From Flavobacteriaceae bacterium HL-DH10 (GTDB taxonomy: Bacteria; Bacteroidota; Bacteroidia; Flavobacteriales; Flavobacteriaceae), in contig CP134536.1 in assembly GCA_031826515.1 (NCBI GenBank), positions 1,252,001 through 1,316,000 on the forward strand: a DNA stretch of 64,000 bases. The letters run 5' to 3'. Made by a program: the position numbers and the translations under genes. Under the pieces are notes generated by a model that did no database searches, was not told where the DNA came from, and saw only the letters and a list, made by a program, of their open reading frames with translations. Positions 8,254-17,340 of this stretch are shown here, in pieces (the stretch's first letter is position 1; every line of letters starts with the position of its first letter).

Positions 8254-11124
8254 ATGAATATCTTTCAAAAAAAAAGCTTAAATATATCGATAAAATTAGG
8301 GGCGCTCTTTGTAATAATATTCACAATAGTACAATGCGCCACTCCTACTAAACAAATTGATCTAAAAGGAAATTGGTCGTACAAACTAGACAAAGAAAAC
8401 GTTGGTTTAAAAGAAAAATGGCAAACTCTTAAATTCAAAGATACCATTCAACTTCCAAGTTCTTTGAGAGATAAAGGCATTGGAGACAATCCAACATTAA
8501 CAACCGAATGGACAGGAAGTATTTACGATAGCACATGGTTTTTTAACCCAACAATGCGTAAATACAGAAAAAAAGATAGCTTAAAATTTCCATTTTGGTT
8601 AACTCCAGACAAACATTATGTAGGAGCTGCTTGGTATCAAAAAGACATTATAATTCCAGAAAACTGGAAAGACAAAACCTTAGGTTTAGAATTAGAAAGA
8701 CCACATTGGCAAACTCAAGTTTGGATAGACACTGTTTATGGTGGCTCTCAAAACAGTTTATCGGCATCTCACCAATATACTTTTAACCAAAATATAAATC
8801 CAGGAAAGCACACAGTAACTATTCGTATAGATAATGCCATAAGAGACTTAGATGTTGGCATTAATTCGCATAGTATTTCAGACCATACACAAGGAAATTG
8901 GAACGGCATTGTTGGAAATATGATTTTGTATCCAATCAATGAATATAAAATAAATCAACTTAAAATAACTCCTAATCTTAGCGATAAAAACATTCAAGCT
9001 AAAATCATTCTGAATAAAAAAACACAAGAAAATTTAAAAGTCTCAATTAAGATAAATGGTTTAAATCATGAACAGCATTTAGAACCTTCAACTTTCAACT
9101 TTGAAAATAATTCAACCGAATGTATTATTAAAATCCCAATGGGTGATGATTTTAAAACTTGGAGCGAGTTTAATCCAAACCTATATAAAATTGAAGTCGC
9201 CATAGAAAATGAAGATGGTATTCAAGATGTAAAAGAAGATGTTTTCGGAATGCGAGCATTCACTATAGAAGAAAAACATTTCAAAATAAATGGCACTCAA
9301 ATATCTTTAAGAGGCACTACAGAATGTAGTGTATTTCCGCTAACGGGTTACCCTCCTACAGATGAAGCTTCATGGACACGTATTTATGAAATATGTAAAT
9401 CATTCGGATTAAACCACATGCGTTTTCATTCGTATTGCCCGCCAGAAGCTGCCTTTATAGCAGCAGATAAAGCGGGGATTTACCTGCAAGTTGAAGGTCC
9501 AAGTTGGGCAAAATATTCTGTTAGTTTAGGAAACGGAAAACCCATTGATACCTATTTAATGGAAGAAACAAAACGCATTATTGATGCTTACGGCAATCAC
9601 CCTTCGTTTTGTATGATGGCTTATGGAAATGAACCTTCTGGAAATTATGTTCCTTATTTAGAAAATTGGGTGAGTCATTTTAAAGCTTATGATCCTCAGC
9701 GTGTATTTACTGGAGCATCAACAGGTAGAAGCTGGTCTATTATTGAAAATAGCGATTTTATTGTGCGCTCTCCTCCTCGTGGTTTAAATTGGAAAAATGA
9801 ACAACCACAAAGCCTATTTGACTACCGAGATAAAACTGAAAACCAAAATAGGCCTTATGTCACTTTCGAAATGGGACAATGGTGTGTGTATCCTAATTTT
9901 GATGAAATTAAAAAATATACAGGTCCACTAAAAGCTAAAAATTTTGAATTGTTTCAAGAAGATTTAAAAGATCACCATATGGCAGATCAGGCAAATGATT
10001 TTTTAATGGCATCGGGTAAATTACAAGCTTCTTGCTACAAACAAGAAATAGAAGCGACTTTACGAACTCCTAATTTAGCAGGGTTTCAGTTGCTAAGTTT
10101 AAATGATTTTTCTGGTCAAGGCACTGCGCTAGTTGGAGTTTTAGATGCTTTTTGGGATGAAAAAGGATACATTTCTGCTGAAGAATTTAAATCGTTTTGT
10201 AATGATGTTGTACCACTTGTAAGATTACCAAAATATACGTTTTATAATGATGAAACTTTAATAGCTAATGTTGAAGTTGCTAATTTTAGTGGTGAAGTAT
10301 TAAAAGATGCAAACTCAAAATGGGAATTACTTAATGAAGAAAACACAATACTTCAATCAGGACATTTAAATTCAGAAGCTATTCCTATTGGAAAAGGCAA
10401 TAAAATTGGAGACATTAACTTACCATTAAATTTTATAAATAAAGCTTCAAAATTAACTTTAAAAGTTCATGTAGGAAACTATACAAATCAATGGTATGTT
10501 TGGGTATATCCTAAAACTGAAACAAAGGTTAATGTTAATGACATCTACATCACCAAAAGTTTAGATAAAAAAGCAACTCAAATTTTAAAACAAGGCGGCA
10601 ACGTATTATTACTTGCTGCTGGTAAAGTAGAAAACGGAAAAGATATTGTGCAGTATCAAACCCCTGTTTTTTGGAATACATCTTGGTTTAAAATGAGACC
10701 ACCACACACAACAGGCATTTTACTGAAAGACAAACATCCTGTGTTTAATGATTTTCCAACAGATTATTATGCTGATTTACAATGGTGGGAAATTGCAAAT
10801 AGACAGCAAATTATGAATTTAGAAAACTTCCCGCCTAATTTTAGACCAATCGTTCAACCTATTGATACTTGGTTTTTAAATAGACGATTAGCAATGCTTT
10901 TTGAAGCACATGTAAATGGTGGAAAGTTGATAGTTTGTAGTATTAATTTAGATGGAGTTAATGACAACCAACCTGTAGCAAAACAATTATACAAAAGCAT
11001 TATAAGCTATATAAATTCAGATGATTTCAAACCTAATGATACTATTTCATTAGACATTATTAATGAGTTATTTGAAAAGAAAGAACGTACAATATGGAAT
11101 TCTTATGTAAAAGAAAATCCATAA
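8254..11124 (+). CDS. Glycoside hydrolase family 2 lipoprotein (beta-galactosidase or beta-glucuronidase type)
   Basis: This is a 956-residue lipoprotein (IVQC lipobox, Cys28). It follows the GH2 plan: a jelly-roll sugar-binding domain (about 35-230), an Ig-like domain (about 230-335), and a TIM barrel beginning near FKINGTQISLRGT. The likely acid/base is E460 in AYGNEPSG and the likely nucleophile is E539 in TFEMGQW. Their spacing of 79 residues is close to that of LacZ. GH2 members release beta-linked galactose, glucuronate or mannose, and the neighbouring PL11 and GH35 genes favour galactose side chains of rhamnogalacturonan. The C-terminal 200 residues, with an LLLAAGKVEN-like section, resemble an accessory domain. 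Sugar specificity is not determined by what is visible. Confidence 0.82.
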   Translation: MNIFQKKSLNISIKLGALFVIIFTIVQCATPTKQIDLKGNWSYKLDKENVGLKEKWQTLKFKDTIQLPSSLRDKGIGDNPTLTTEWTGSIYDSTWFFNPTMRKYRKKDSLKFPFWLTPDKHYVGAAWYQKDIIIPENWKDKTLGLELERPHWQTQVWIDTVYGGSQNSLSASHQYTFNQNINPGKHTVTIRIDNAIRDLDVGINSHSISDHTQGNWNGIVGNMILYPINEYKINQLKITPNLSDKNIQAKIILNKKTQENLKVSIKINGLNHEQHLEPSTFNFENNSTECIIKIPMGDDFKTWSEFNPNLYKIEVAIENEDGIQDVKEDVFGMRAFTIEEKHFKINGTQISLRGTTECSVFPLTGYPPTDEASWTRIYEICKSFGLNHMRFHSYCPPEAAFIAADKAGIYLQVEGPSWAKYSVSLGNGKPIDTYLMEETKRIIDAYGNHPSFCMMAYGNEPSGNYVPYLENWVSHFKAYDPQRVFTGASTGRSWSIIENSDFIVRSPPRGLNWKNEQPQSLFDYRDKTENQNRPYVTFEMGQWCVYPNFDEIKKYTGPLKAKNFELFQEDLKDHHMADQANDFLMASGKLQASCYKQEIEATLRTPNLAGFQLLSLNDFSGQGTALVGVLDAFWDEKGYISAEEFKSFCNDVVPLVRLPKYTFYNDETLIANVEVANFSGEVLKDANSKWELLNEENTILQSGHLNSEAIPIGKGNKIGDINLPLNFINKASKLTLKVHVGNYTNQWYVWVYPKTETKVNVNDIYITKSLDKKATQILKQGGNVLLLAAGKVENGKDIVQYQTPVFWNTSWFKMRPPHTTGILLKDKHPVFNDFPTDYYADLQWWEIANRQQIMNLENFPPNFRPIVQPIDTWFLNRRLAMLFEAHVNGGKLIVCSINLDGVNDNQPVAKQLYKSIISYINSDDFKPNDTISLDIINELFEKKERTIWNSYVKENP

Positions 11125-11150
11125 ATATTACTTAAAAACGTTTAGTTATT

Positions 11151-13925
11151 ATGAAGTTTTACTTTCATTATATTCTCATTTTATTATTAGCTACAAAGTC
11201 TGTTAATAGTCAAACGATTACTATTGACGCACAAATTGAAACTCCAAAAATTATTGAGAATAGCTTAAAAATGGGTAATCCAGGATCAACTGGAAAAGAA
11301 ATTACTATAAACAATAAGTTCTTATCATTAGCAAGCAAACCCATGATTCCTGTTATGGGAGAAATTCATTTTTCAAGATGTAATCCTGATAAGTGGGAAG
11401 ATTTAATTCTAAAAATGAAAGCCAATGGCATTACCATTATTTCTACCTATGTTTTTTGGATTTATCACGAAGAGGAAAAAGGAACTTTTAATTGGGAAGG
11501 AAGTAAAAACTTAAAACGTTTTATAGAGCTATGTAAAAAGCATGATGTTTGGGCATATCCTCGAATTGGTCCATGGTGTCATGGCGAAGTTAGAAATGGT
11601 GGATTACCAGATTGGATTGTGAACCAAGAAGCATTTAAACCACGAACTAACGATGCCAAATATCTTGAATATGTTGACCAATGGTATCGTGAAATTTCCG
11701 AGCAATTAAAAGGACTTTATTATAAAGATGATGGTCCTGTTATTGGAATTCAATTAGAAAACGAATATTGGAGAGGAAAAGGAGGCGAAAAACACATCAT
11801 GACTTTAAAAAATATAGCTTTAAACTACGGCATTGATGTGCCCATGTATACCATTACTGGCTGGAGAAATACGTCTACTCCAGAAAATGAAGTTATACCG
11901 CTTTGGGGAGGTTATCCTGCTGCTCCTTGGAATACCAATATTAAAGAAATAAAATCTAATGCCAGTTATGTGTTTAACAAACCTATAAACGATCAAAGTA
12001 TAGGAAACGAAGCCAGTACTACTAAATACCAACCAAATTACTCGTTATACCCATACTTTACTTGCGAATTAGGAATTGGCAACCAAATTTCAGAACACAG
12101 AAGACCTGTTTTAAACCCTATTGACGGCATAACTATTGCAACATCAAACGTAGCTTCTGGAAGTAACTTACCAGGATATTATGTATTTGCAGGTGGCTTA
12201 AACCCTGTTGGAAAACTCACCACATTGCACGAGGAAAGATATGAATCTGGTTATTGGAATGAATACCCAATTATATCTTATGATTTTCAAGCTGCTTTAA
12301 GAGAAACTGGCGAAATATCATCAGCATATCATAAATTAAAACCTTTACATTATTTCTTGTCGGAGTTTGGAGAGCAACTTGCTCCCATGACACCCATTAT
12401 TCCTTCAAACAACGACAATCCAGACGATTTGCAATACGCTTTTAGAGTAAAAGATAATAGCGGGTATTTATTCGTTTCAAATTATTATAGAGGACATAAA
12501 AAAACTACTAAAAAAGATGTACAATTTCATATTAAATTAAAAGAAGGAGATATTAAAATTCCATCTTCATCAATAAACATAGAAGACAGCACCGTTTTTA
12601 TATGGCCTGTAAATCTTAAAATGGGTAATAATATATTAAAATATGCCACTGCCCAACCCATTTGTAATATTAAAACTAAAAAAACTGAAGACTGGTATTT
12701 TACGGAAACGAAAAACATAAACACCGAGTTTCTATTTGATTCAAAAAGCATTGGGACAGTTACTATTAATGGTCTAAAGCAAGAAAAAAAGAATGATGGT
12801 TATTTATTGAATACTATTAAATCAGGACTAAGCAATCCTATTATTATTAAAAATAGGGATGGTTCTGTGAAGCGCATTTTTGTATTATCAGAAAAGCAAA
12901 TGGATAACTTTTGGTATTTCAAAAGCAAAAACAAAACATATGCATTTCTCTCTACAGCCCATTTAGTGATGAATGAAAATGAAAATCTACACGTGTTTTC
13001 AACTCATGAAACCGATGAAGTTATTGCATTAAACAGCACATTGAAATCATCAAGCAAAACTAAAAACGGCTTTAAATATTACACCATAAAAAACGAAAAA
13101 AATAACATCAACTTTAATCTTGAAAAAGTCGATTTAATTGATGAAGCAAAATGGCTTCAAATTTCACCAGAGAATTATCAAGATAAAAATGAGATGTATC
13201 ACAAACAGTTTTTTAAGCATTTTAAAGTTGAAAACACTGCAGACATCAAAAAAGCCACTTTTCATTTTCTAACAGAAGAAACTTGTATAATTCGTATCAA
13301 TGGTAAATGGCTCAATCAAAACATAGCTATTGAAAAAACAAGCCAATTAGACTTTACAGGGTATTTTAAAAAAGGAGAAAACGACATCCTATTAGATTTT
13401 CCTTATGTAAAAAATAAAAAAGCTTTTGTTGGTGTTTTAGAAGTTGAATTCTATAACGCAAACAAAATACTTATTCCAACAGATCTAAGCTGGCTAAACA
13501 CAGAGCAATACAAAATTCCTGCACCTTGGGATCTTGTTCGTAACAAAACAAAACCTGTAATAACAGAAAAACCAATCCAATATCAAGATTTTGGTTTCAC
13601 ACCAAACAGATACCAACTAACTTTAGATAAAACTCAAATAGACACATACAAAAACATATATTTAAGACTTAATTATTCTGGAGACAAAATAACATGCTAT
13701 TCTGGCGAAAATTTGGTTGCAGATAATTTTAATAACGATACTACTTGGTCTATAAATCTTACTGATATTAAATTAGAAAAAGATGTGCCATTAATTTTTG
13801 AAATTGAACCCTACGGAGAAAATCCTAAAATTTATTTTGACTTACCTCAAATTTTAGATAAAACAAAAATAAATTCAATAGAAATAAATGAAGAATATCT
13901 GAACGTTTTTGAGCTAAAAAAATAG
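11151..13925 (+). CDS. Beta-galactosidase, glycoside hydrolase family 35
   Basis: This 924-residue protein has a signal peptide (about 20 residues, ending VNSQ). The GH35 barrel is clear: MGEIHFSRCNPDKWED, then YVFWIYHEEEKG, PRIGPWCHGEVRNGGLPDW, the acid/base motif QLENEYW (E205) and the candidate nucleophile in FTCELGIG (E306). C-terminal beta-sandwich domains follow, as in larger family members. It should remove terminal beta-galactose from oligosaccharides, probably in the periplasm. It is the last gene of the polysaccharide operon and starts 26 bases after the GH2 stop. It converges on the next gene with only 9 bases between stops and no obvious terminator. The enzyme class is well supported; its natural substrate is inferred from context. 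Confidence 0.88.
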   Translation: MKFYFHYILILLLATKSVNSQTITIDAQIETPKIIENSLKMGNPGSTGKEITINNKFLSLASKPMIPVMGEIHFSRCNPDKWEDLILKMKANGITIISTYVFWIYHEEEKGTFNWEGSKNLKRFIELCKKHDVWAYPRIGPWCHGEVRNGGLPDWIVNQEAFKPRTNDAKYLEYVDQWYREISEQLKGLYYKDDGPVIGIQLENEYWRGKGGEKHIMTLKNIALNYGIDVPMYTITGWRNTSTPENEVIPLWGGYPAAPWNTNIKEIKSNASYVFNKPINDQSIGNEASTTKYQPNYSLYPYFTCELGIGNQISEHRRPVLNPIDGITIATSNVASGSNLPGYYVFAGGLNPVGKLTTLHEERYESGYWNEYPIISYDFQAALRETGEISSAYHKLKPLHYFLSEFGEQLAPMTPIIPSNNDNPDDLQYAFRVKDNSGYLFVSNYYRGHKKTTKKDVQFHIKLKEGDIKIPSSSINIEDSTVFIWPVNLKMGNNILKYATAQPICNIKTKKTEDWYFTETKNINTEFLFDSKSIGTVTINGLKQEKKNDGYLLNTIKSGLSNPIIIKNRDGSVKRIFVLSEKQMDNFWYFKSKNKTYAFLSTAHLVMNENENLHVFSTHETDEVIALNSTLKSSSKTKNGFKYYTIKNEKNNINFNLEKVDLIDEAKWLQISPENYQDKNEMYHKQFFKHFKVENTADIKKATFHFLTEETCIIRINGKWLNQNIAIEKTSQLDFTGYFKKGENDILLDFPYVKNKKAFVGVLEVEFYNANKILIPTDLSWLNTEQYKIPAPWDLVRNKTKPVITEKPIQYQDFGFTPNRYQLTLDKTQIDTYKNIYLRLNYSGDKITCYSGENLVADNFNNDTTWSINLTDIKLEKDVPLIFEIEPYGENPKIYFDLPQILDKTKINSIEINEEYLNVFELKK

Positions 13926-13934
13926 AAAAACCAC

Positions 13935-14657
13935 CTATTTCAAATCATCAAAAAACGATTCATCATCTTCAAAAGCAGTACCAATAACAACCATATCGGC
14001 TCCGGAATTATAAGCGTTCTCTAATTGTTGTTTACAACGAATTCCGCCACCAACAATAAGCGGGATTTTTAGGTTTTTTTTCACAAGAGGAATAATGTCT
14101 GCATCCACAGGCACTGTGGCTCCACTACCCGCTTCTAAATACATGAGTTTCATACCCAACAACTCGCCTGCTTTTGCGGTATCTATAATGTTTTGAATAT
14201 TATTTCTTAACATAGGCTTGGTGTCAGTAACACACGCTACAGCAGTTTCTTTTCCACTTTCAATCAAAATATAGCCTGTTGAAATTACTTCTAAACTTGT
14301 GTTTTTTAATTTTGAAATAGAACGCACATGCTTCCCTATTAAATATTCAGGGTTTCTACCAGAAATCAAACTTAAAAACAATATAGCATCGGCTTCATCA
14401 GTAATTTGTGAAACATCACCAGGAAATAAAACAATTGGTAAATTGGTGTACTTTTTAATTTCAGTGACCAAAATTTCTGTCGAATCAACATCTACTGTAC
14501 TACCGCCAACAAAAATATGAGTGGCTATAGATGTATTTACTTTTTTAATAAAACGGCACGTAGTTTCAATTAAAAACTTATCAGGATCTATTAAAACTGC
14601 TAGTAGTTTTTCACCATTTAAAATCGAATCATTTATGTTGTTATAAATATTATTCAT
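13935..14657 (-). CDS. Geranylgeranylglyceryl/heptaprenylglyceryl phosphate synthase family protein (PcrB-like)
   Basis: The product is a TIM-barrel prenyltransferase of 240 residues. Recognisable parts are LLAVLIDPDKF near the N-terminus, IFVGGSTVD, VLFPGDVSQI, the YLEAGSGA loop, and the C-terminal phosphate site IVGGGIRCKQQLENAYNSGAD. Family members join a prenyl diphosphate to glycerol-1-phosphate. This is an archaeal-type lipid reaction, but homologues are widespread in Bacteroidota with an unclear role. I prefer the ATG at 14657 because it overlaps the end of the upstream phosphopantetheinyl transferase by 8 bases and yields the normal N-terminus. A start at 14693 would add 12 residues that the family does not have. 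The two genes are likely translationally coupled. Confidence 0.85.
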   Translation of the reverse strand: MNNIYNNINDSILNGEKLLAVLIDPDKFLIETTCRFIKKVNTSIATHIFVGGSTVDVDSTEILVTEIKKYTNLPIVLFPGDVSQITDEADAILFLSLISGRNPEYLIGKHVRSISKLKNTSLEVISTGYILIESGKETAVACVTDTKPMLRNNIQNIIDTAKAGELLGMKLMYLEAGSGATVPVDADIIPLVKKNLKIPLIVGGGIRCKQQLENAYNSGADMVVIGTAFEDDESFFDDLK

Positions 14658-15285
14658 TAGGCGCCATAGCAAAAGCACAGGTAAAACCTTCAAACTCTAA
14701 AAATTGAATATCATAACGATGCTTTTTCGTTTTATAATCAATCCAAGCATTCGTTTCTTCATCTATTATTTCAAACGGGATGACCAAACAATGCTTTTTA
14801 AAGCTTAATCCAGGGGTCGCATACAACTTATATAACGATTCTTTTATACACCAAATAACTGTCAATTTTTTTGTATAACTTATATCCCTTTCATTTAAAT
14901 AATCAAACTCATAATCAATAAATTTATGAGCGATAACATTTATTTTATCACGTTGCTTTTCAATATCAACACCTATAATTAAATCGCTTATTATAACTGC
15001 AGAAAAAATAAAGGAGTGCGTTATAGAAATTTGCTTACCATCTTTTAAATGTGGTTTTCCATTTTCATCATAAAACAAATCGGAATCCTCATATCCAAAG
15101 GCTGCTAACAAATGACGTACACTTAAAAACCCACGCTGATGCAACTCACTTTTCATACCTAAAACACGCTCTAAACTTTCGGGTTTTAAATTAATGGGGT
15201 GCATTAAATCATTAAAAGACTCTTCTATCTTCCAGATTTTAACAACAGTTTGTGAATTTGGTGTAATGGTTTTATAAAGTGGCAT
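14650..15285 (-). CDS. 4'-phosphopantetheinyl transferase superfamily protein
   Basis: The product is 211 residues long and has the two signature motifs of Sfp/AcpS-type enzymes: GVDIE in the middle (magnesium-binding Asp and Glu) and WCIKESLYKL about 45 residues later (W-x-x-KES-x-x-K). Enzymes of this group move the phosphopantetheine arm of coenzyme A onto carrier proteins for fatty acid, polyketide or peptide synthesis. It is divergent from ahcY (about 130 bases between starts) and overlaps the GGGP-synthase-like gene by 8 bases. No carrier-protein or synthase genes lie nearby, so the partner protein is unknown. The ATG at 15285 is the only start that keeps the N-terminal domain. Confidence 0.85.
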   Translation of the reverse strand: MPLYKTITPNSQTVVKIWKIEESFNDLMHPINLKPESLERVLGMKSELHQRGFLSVRHLLAAFGYEDSDLFYDENGKPHLKDGKQISITHSFIFSAVIISDLIIGVDIEKQRDKINVIAHKFIDYEFDYLNERDISYTKKLTVIWCIKESLYKLYATPGLSFKKHCLVIPFEIIDEETNAWIDYKTKKHRYDIQFLEFEGFTCAFAMAPNE

Positions 15286-15418
15286 TTAATATTCTAAATG
15301 TTATTAGTTATCTTTGCACCGCCAATGGCATATTAAACATTTTTGATAAGCGAATTTAACTATTTTAAATACGAATGCAAAGATGTTTTCCCTTTATAAA
15401 ATTGAAAAAGAAAATAAT

Positions 15419-16735
15419 ATGAGTACAAAAACGATTCCTTTCGTAGCTAATAAAGTTAAAGACTTATCACTTGCCGATTGGGGAAGAAAAGAAATAGAAT
15501 TAGCTGAAGCTGAAATGCCAGGACTAATGAGTCTTCGTGAAGAATATGGAGCATCTCAACCCTTAAAAGGTGCGAGAATTGCAGGATGTTTACACATGAC
15601 TATTCAAACAGCGGTTTTAATTGAAACCTTACAAGCTTTAGGAGCCGAAGTTACTTGGAGTTCTTGTAATATATTTTCAACTCAAGATCAAGCTGCTGCT
15701 GCTATTGCTGCTGCAGGAACAGCGGTTTATGCTTGGAAAGACATGACCGAAGAAGAATTTGATTGGTGTATTGAGCAAACCTTATTTTTTGGTGAAGACA
15801 GAAAACCACTGAACATGATTCTGGATGATGGTGGCGATTTAACCAATATGGTTTTAGACAAATACCCAGAATTATCTGCTGGTATTAATGGTTTATCTGA
15901 AGAAACAACTACTGGTGTTCACAGACTTTACGAACGTGTAAAAAATGGCACACTAACTATGCCTGCAATTAACGTAAACGATTCGGTAACAAAATCGAAA
16001 TTTGATAACAAATATGGGTGTAAAGAAAGTGCTGTAGATGCTATTCGTCGTGCTACCGATATTATGTTAGCTGGAAAACGTGTTACTGTTTGTGGTTATG
16101 GCGATGTTGGTAAAGGTACAGCGGCTTCTTTTAAAGGCGCTGGAAGTATTGTAACTGTTACAGAAATTGACCCAATATGTGCACTTCAAGCGGCTATGGA
16201 CGGTTTTGAAGTTAAAAAACTAGAAACGGTTATTGGCAATACAGATATTGTAATTACAACAACAGGAAATAAAGATATTGTTCAAAGTCATCATTTTGAA
16301 GCTTTAAAAGACAAAGCTATTGTTTGTAACATTGGGCATTTCGATAACGAAATAGATATGGCCTGGTTAAACAAAAACCACGGTCATACCAAAAACACCA
16401 TCAAACCTCAAGTAGATAAATATACTATAAACGGAAAAGATGTTATTATTCTTGCCGAAGGGCGTTTAGTAAATTTAGGTTGTGCAACTGGTCACCCAAG
16501 TTTTGTAATGAGTAACTCATTTACAAACCAAACTTTAGCTCAAATAGAACTTTGGACTAATGCCGATGCTTATGAAAACAACGTGTACATGTTACCAAAA
16601 GCATTAGATGAAAAAGTCGCAAAATTACACCTAGCTAAAATTGGAGTAGAACTTACAGAGCTTCGTGACGACCAAGCCAGTTATATTGGTGTCACTGTTG
16701 ACGGTCCTTATAAGCCAGAACATTACAGATATTAA
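15419..16735 (+). CDS. ahcY: Adenosylhomocysteinase
   Basis: This enzyme cleaves S-adenosylhomocysteine to adenosine and homocysteine and so keeps methylation reactions running. The 438-residue protein shows the N-terminal catalytic section ([16 protein letters not shown]), the NAD-binding loop [36 protein letters not shown], and the conserved C-terminus ending KPEHYRY. I chose the ATG at 15419 (MSTKTIPF), which matches the family. The ATG at 15383 would add 12 unlikely residues. A lone -7-like element TATCTTTG at 15309-15316 lies about 100 bases upstream, with no good -33 element. No methionine-cycle genes flank it, and it is monocistronic with a terminator behind it. Confidence 0.96.
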   Translation: MSTKTIPFVANKVKDLSLADWGRKEIELAEAEMPGLMSLREEYGASQPLKGARIAGCLHMTIQTAVLIETLQALGAEVTWSSCNIFSTQDQAAAAIAAAGTAVYAWKDMTEEEFDWCIEQTLFFGEDRKPLNMILDDGGDLTNMVLDKYPELSAGINGLSEETTTGVHRLYERVKNGTLTMPAINVNDSVTKSKFDNKYGCKESAVDAIRRATDIMLAGKRVTVCGYGDVGKGTAASFKGAGSIVTVTEIDPICALQAAMDGFEVKKLETVIGNTDIVITTTGNKDIVQSHHFEALKDKAIVCNIGHFDNEIDMAWLNKNHGHTKNTIKPQVDKYTINGKDVIILAEGRLVNLGCATGHPSFVMSNSFTNQTLAQIELWTNADAYENNVYMLPKALDEKVAKLHLAKIGVELTELRDDQASYIGVTVDGPYKPEHYRY

Positions 16736-16740
16736 TTAAG

Positions 16741-16765
16741 TTCCTGCGAAAGCAAGAATCTCATA
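16741..16765 (+). repeat. Degenerate copy of a dispersed palindromic repeat
   Basis: TTCCTGC, GAAA, GCAAGAA form an inverted repeat with one mismatch, followed by TCTCAT. It resembles the better copy at 17180, which carries the same TTCCTGC half-site. It begins 5 bases after the ahcY stop codon. Confidence 0.5.
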
Positions 16766-16788
16766 AACTGAAACTACATTATAATTAG

Positions 16789-16817
16789 AACCCTTACAGA
16801 AATGTGAGGGTTTTTTT
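16789..16817 (+). terminator. Intrinsic terminator downstream of ahcY
   Basis: AACCCTTACA pairs with TGTGAGGGTT across a GAAA-type loop, with one G-T wobble, and is followed by a T run. It lies about 55 bases after ahcY. Confidence 0.75.
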
Positions 16818-16825
16818 ATTTATTT

Positions 16826-17101
16826 CTATTCATCAACCATATCTTCTTCAAAATACCACCACAAGCTGGAATCAATAGAAGCTTTCATTTTATTAATATC
16901 TACATCATCTTTTAAAAAAATAGTAATGTTTTCATCCGCACGATTCTGCCCCATACTTTCCCTAATTTCAATAAGCTCTATTTCCTTAAAATGTTGTAGA
17001 TGATTTTTTATTTTAGTGTCTAAAGTCTCATCACTCAAGAAAATCTTGATAGTTTGCTGGTTTGGGGAATTTCTAATCTCAGATCTAAAAGGAAGTTGCA
17101 T
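16826..17101 (-). CDS. Small hypothetical protein, about 91 residues
   Basis: I do not recognise this protein. It is a soluble acidic sequence with no signal peptide, membrane segment or cysteine pair. It reads like an alternating beta-alpha fold: TIKIFLSDETL, IELIEIRESMG, ITIFLKDDVDINKMKASIDS, and an aromatic end WWYFEEDMVDE. The repeated strand-helix layout suggests two small alpha/beta units, but this is only inference. The preferred start at 17101 (MQLPFRSE) gives 91 residues; a start at 17125 would add 8 hydrophobic residues. It stands alone between the ahcY terminator and an intergenic repeat. Its length, its use of codons like its neighbours, and its lack of overlap favour a real gene. 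Confidence 0.55.
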   Translation of the reverse strand: MQLPFRSEIRNSPNQQTIKIFLSDETLDTKIKNHLQHFKEIELIEIRESMGQNRADENITIFLKDDVDINKMKASIDSSLWWYFEEDMVDE

Positions 17102-17179
17102 AAAAAATAGTTTTAAGTGAAACAATATTTAATCTAAAAGAATTTCTCTAGGCAATGCCTTAGGATTTCTATTAAAATT

Positions 17180-17208
17180 GTCATTCCTGCAAAGGCAGGA
17201 AATCTAAA
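17180..17208 (+). repeat. Dispersed palindromic intergenic repeat
   Basis: TTCCTGC (17184-17190), AAAG, GCAGGAA (17195-17201) is a perfect 7-bp inverted repeat set in a GTCAT...ATCT frame. Related copies occur at 16741 and 31685. It lies between two minus-strand genes with no coding sequence. Confidence 0.6.
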
Positions 17209-17287
17209 CAGGATTTTTTGTTTCAAAAAAATTCTGTGTTTACAAACGCAATACACTAAGTTAGTAATTTATTTTTTATAAATCAAT

Positions 17288-17318
17288 AAAAAAAGCCCTC
17301 ACTAAAACAGTAAGAGCT
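17288..17318 (-). terminator. Terminator downstream of the phytase gene
   Basis: On the minus strand, AGCTCTTACT pairs with AGTGAGGGCT (two G-U wobbles) and is followed by seven T. It lies about 23 bases beyond the phytase stop codon. Confidence 0.7.
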
Positions 17319-17340
17319 CTTAAATTTTTAAAGAACACTT

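Noticed and set aside
15383-15418. Upstream ATG for ahcY
   Set aside because: It would add 12 residues not seen in the family; the ATG at 15419 gives the usual start.
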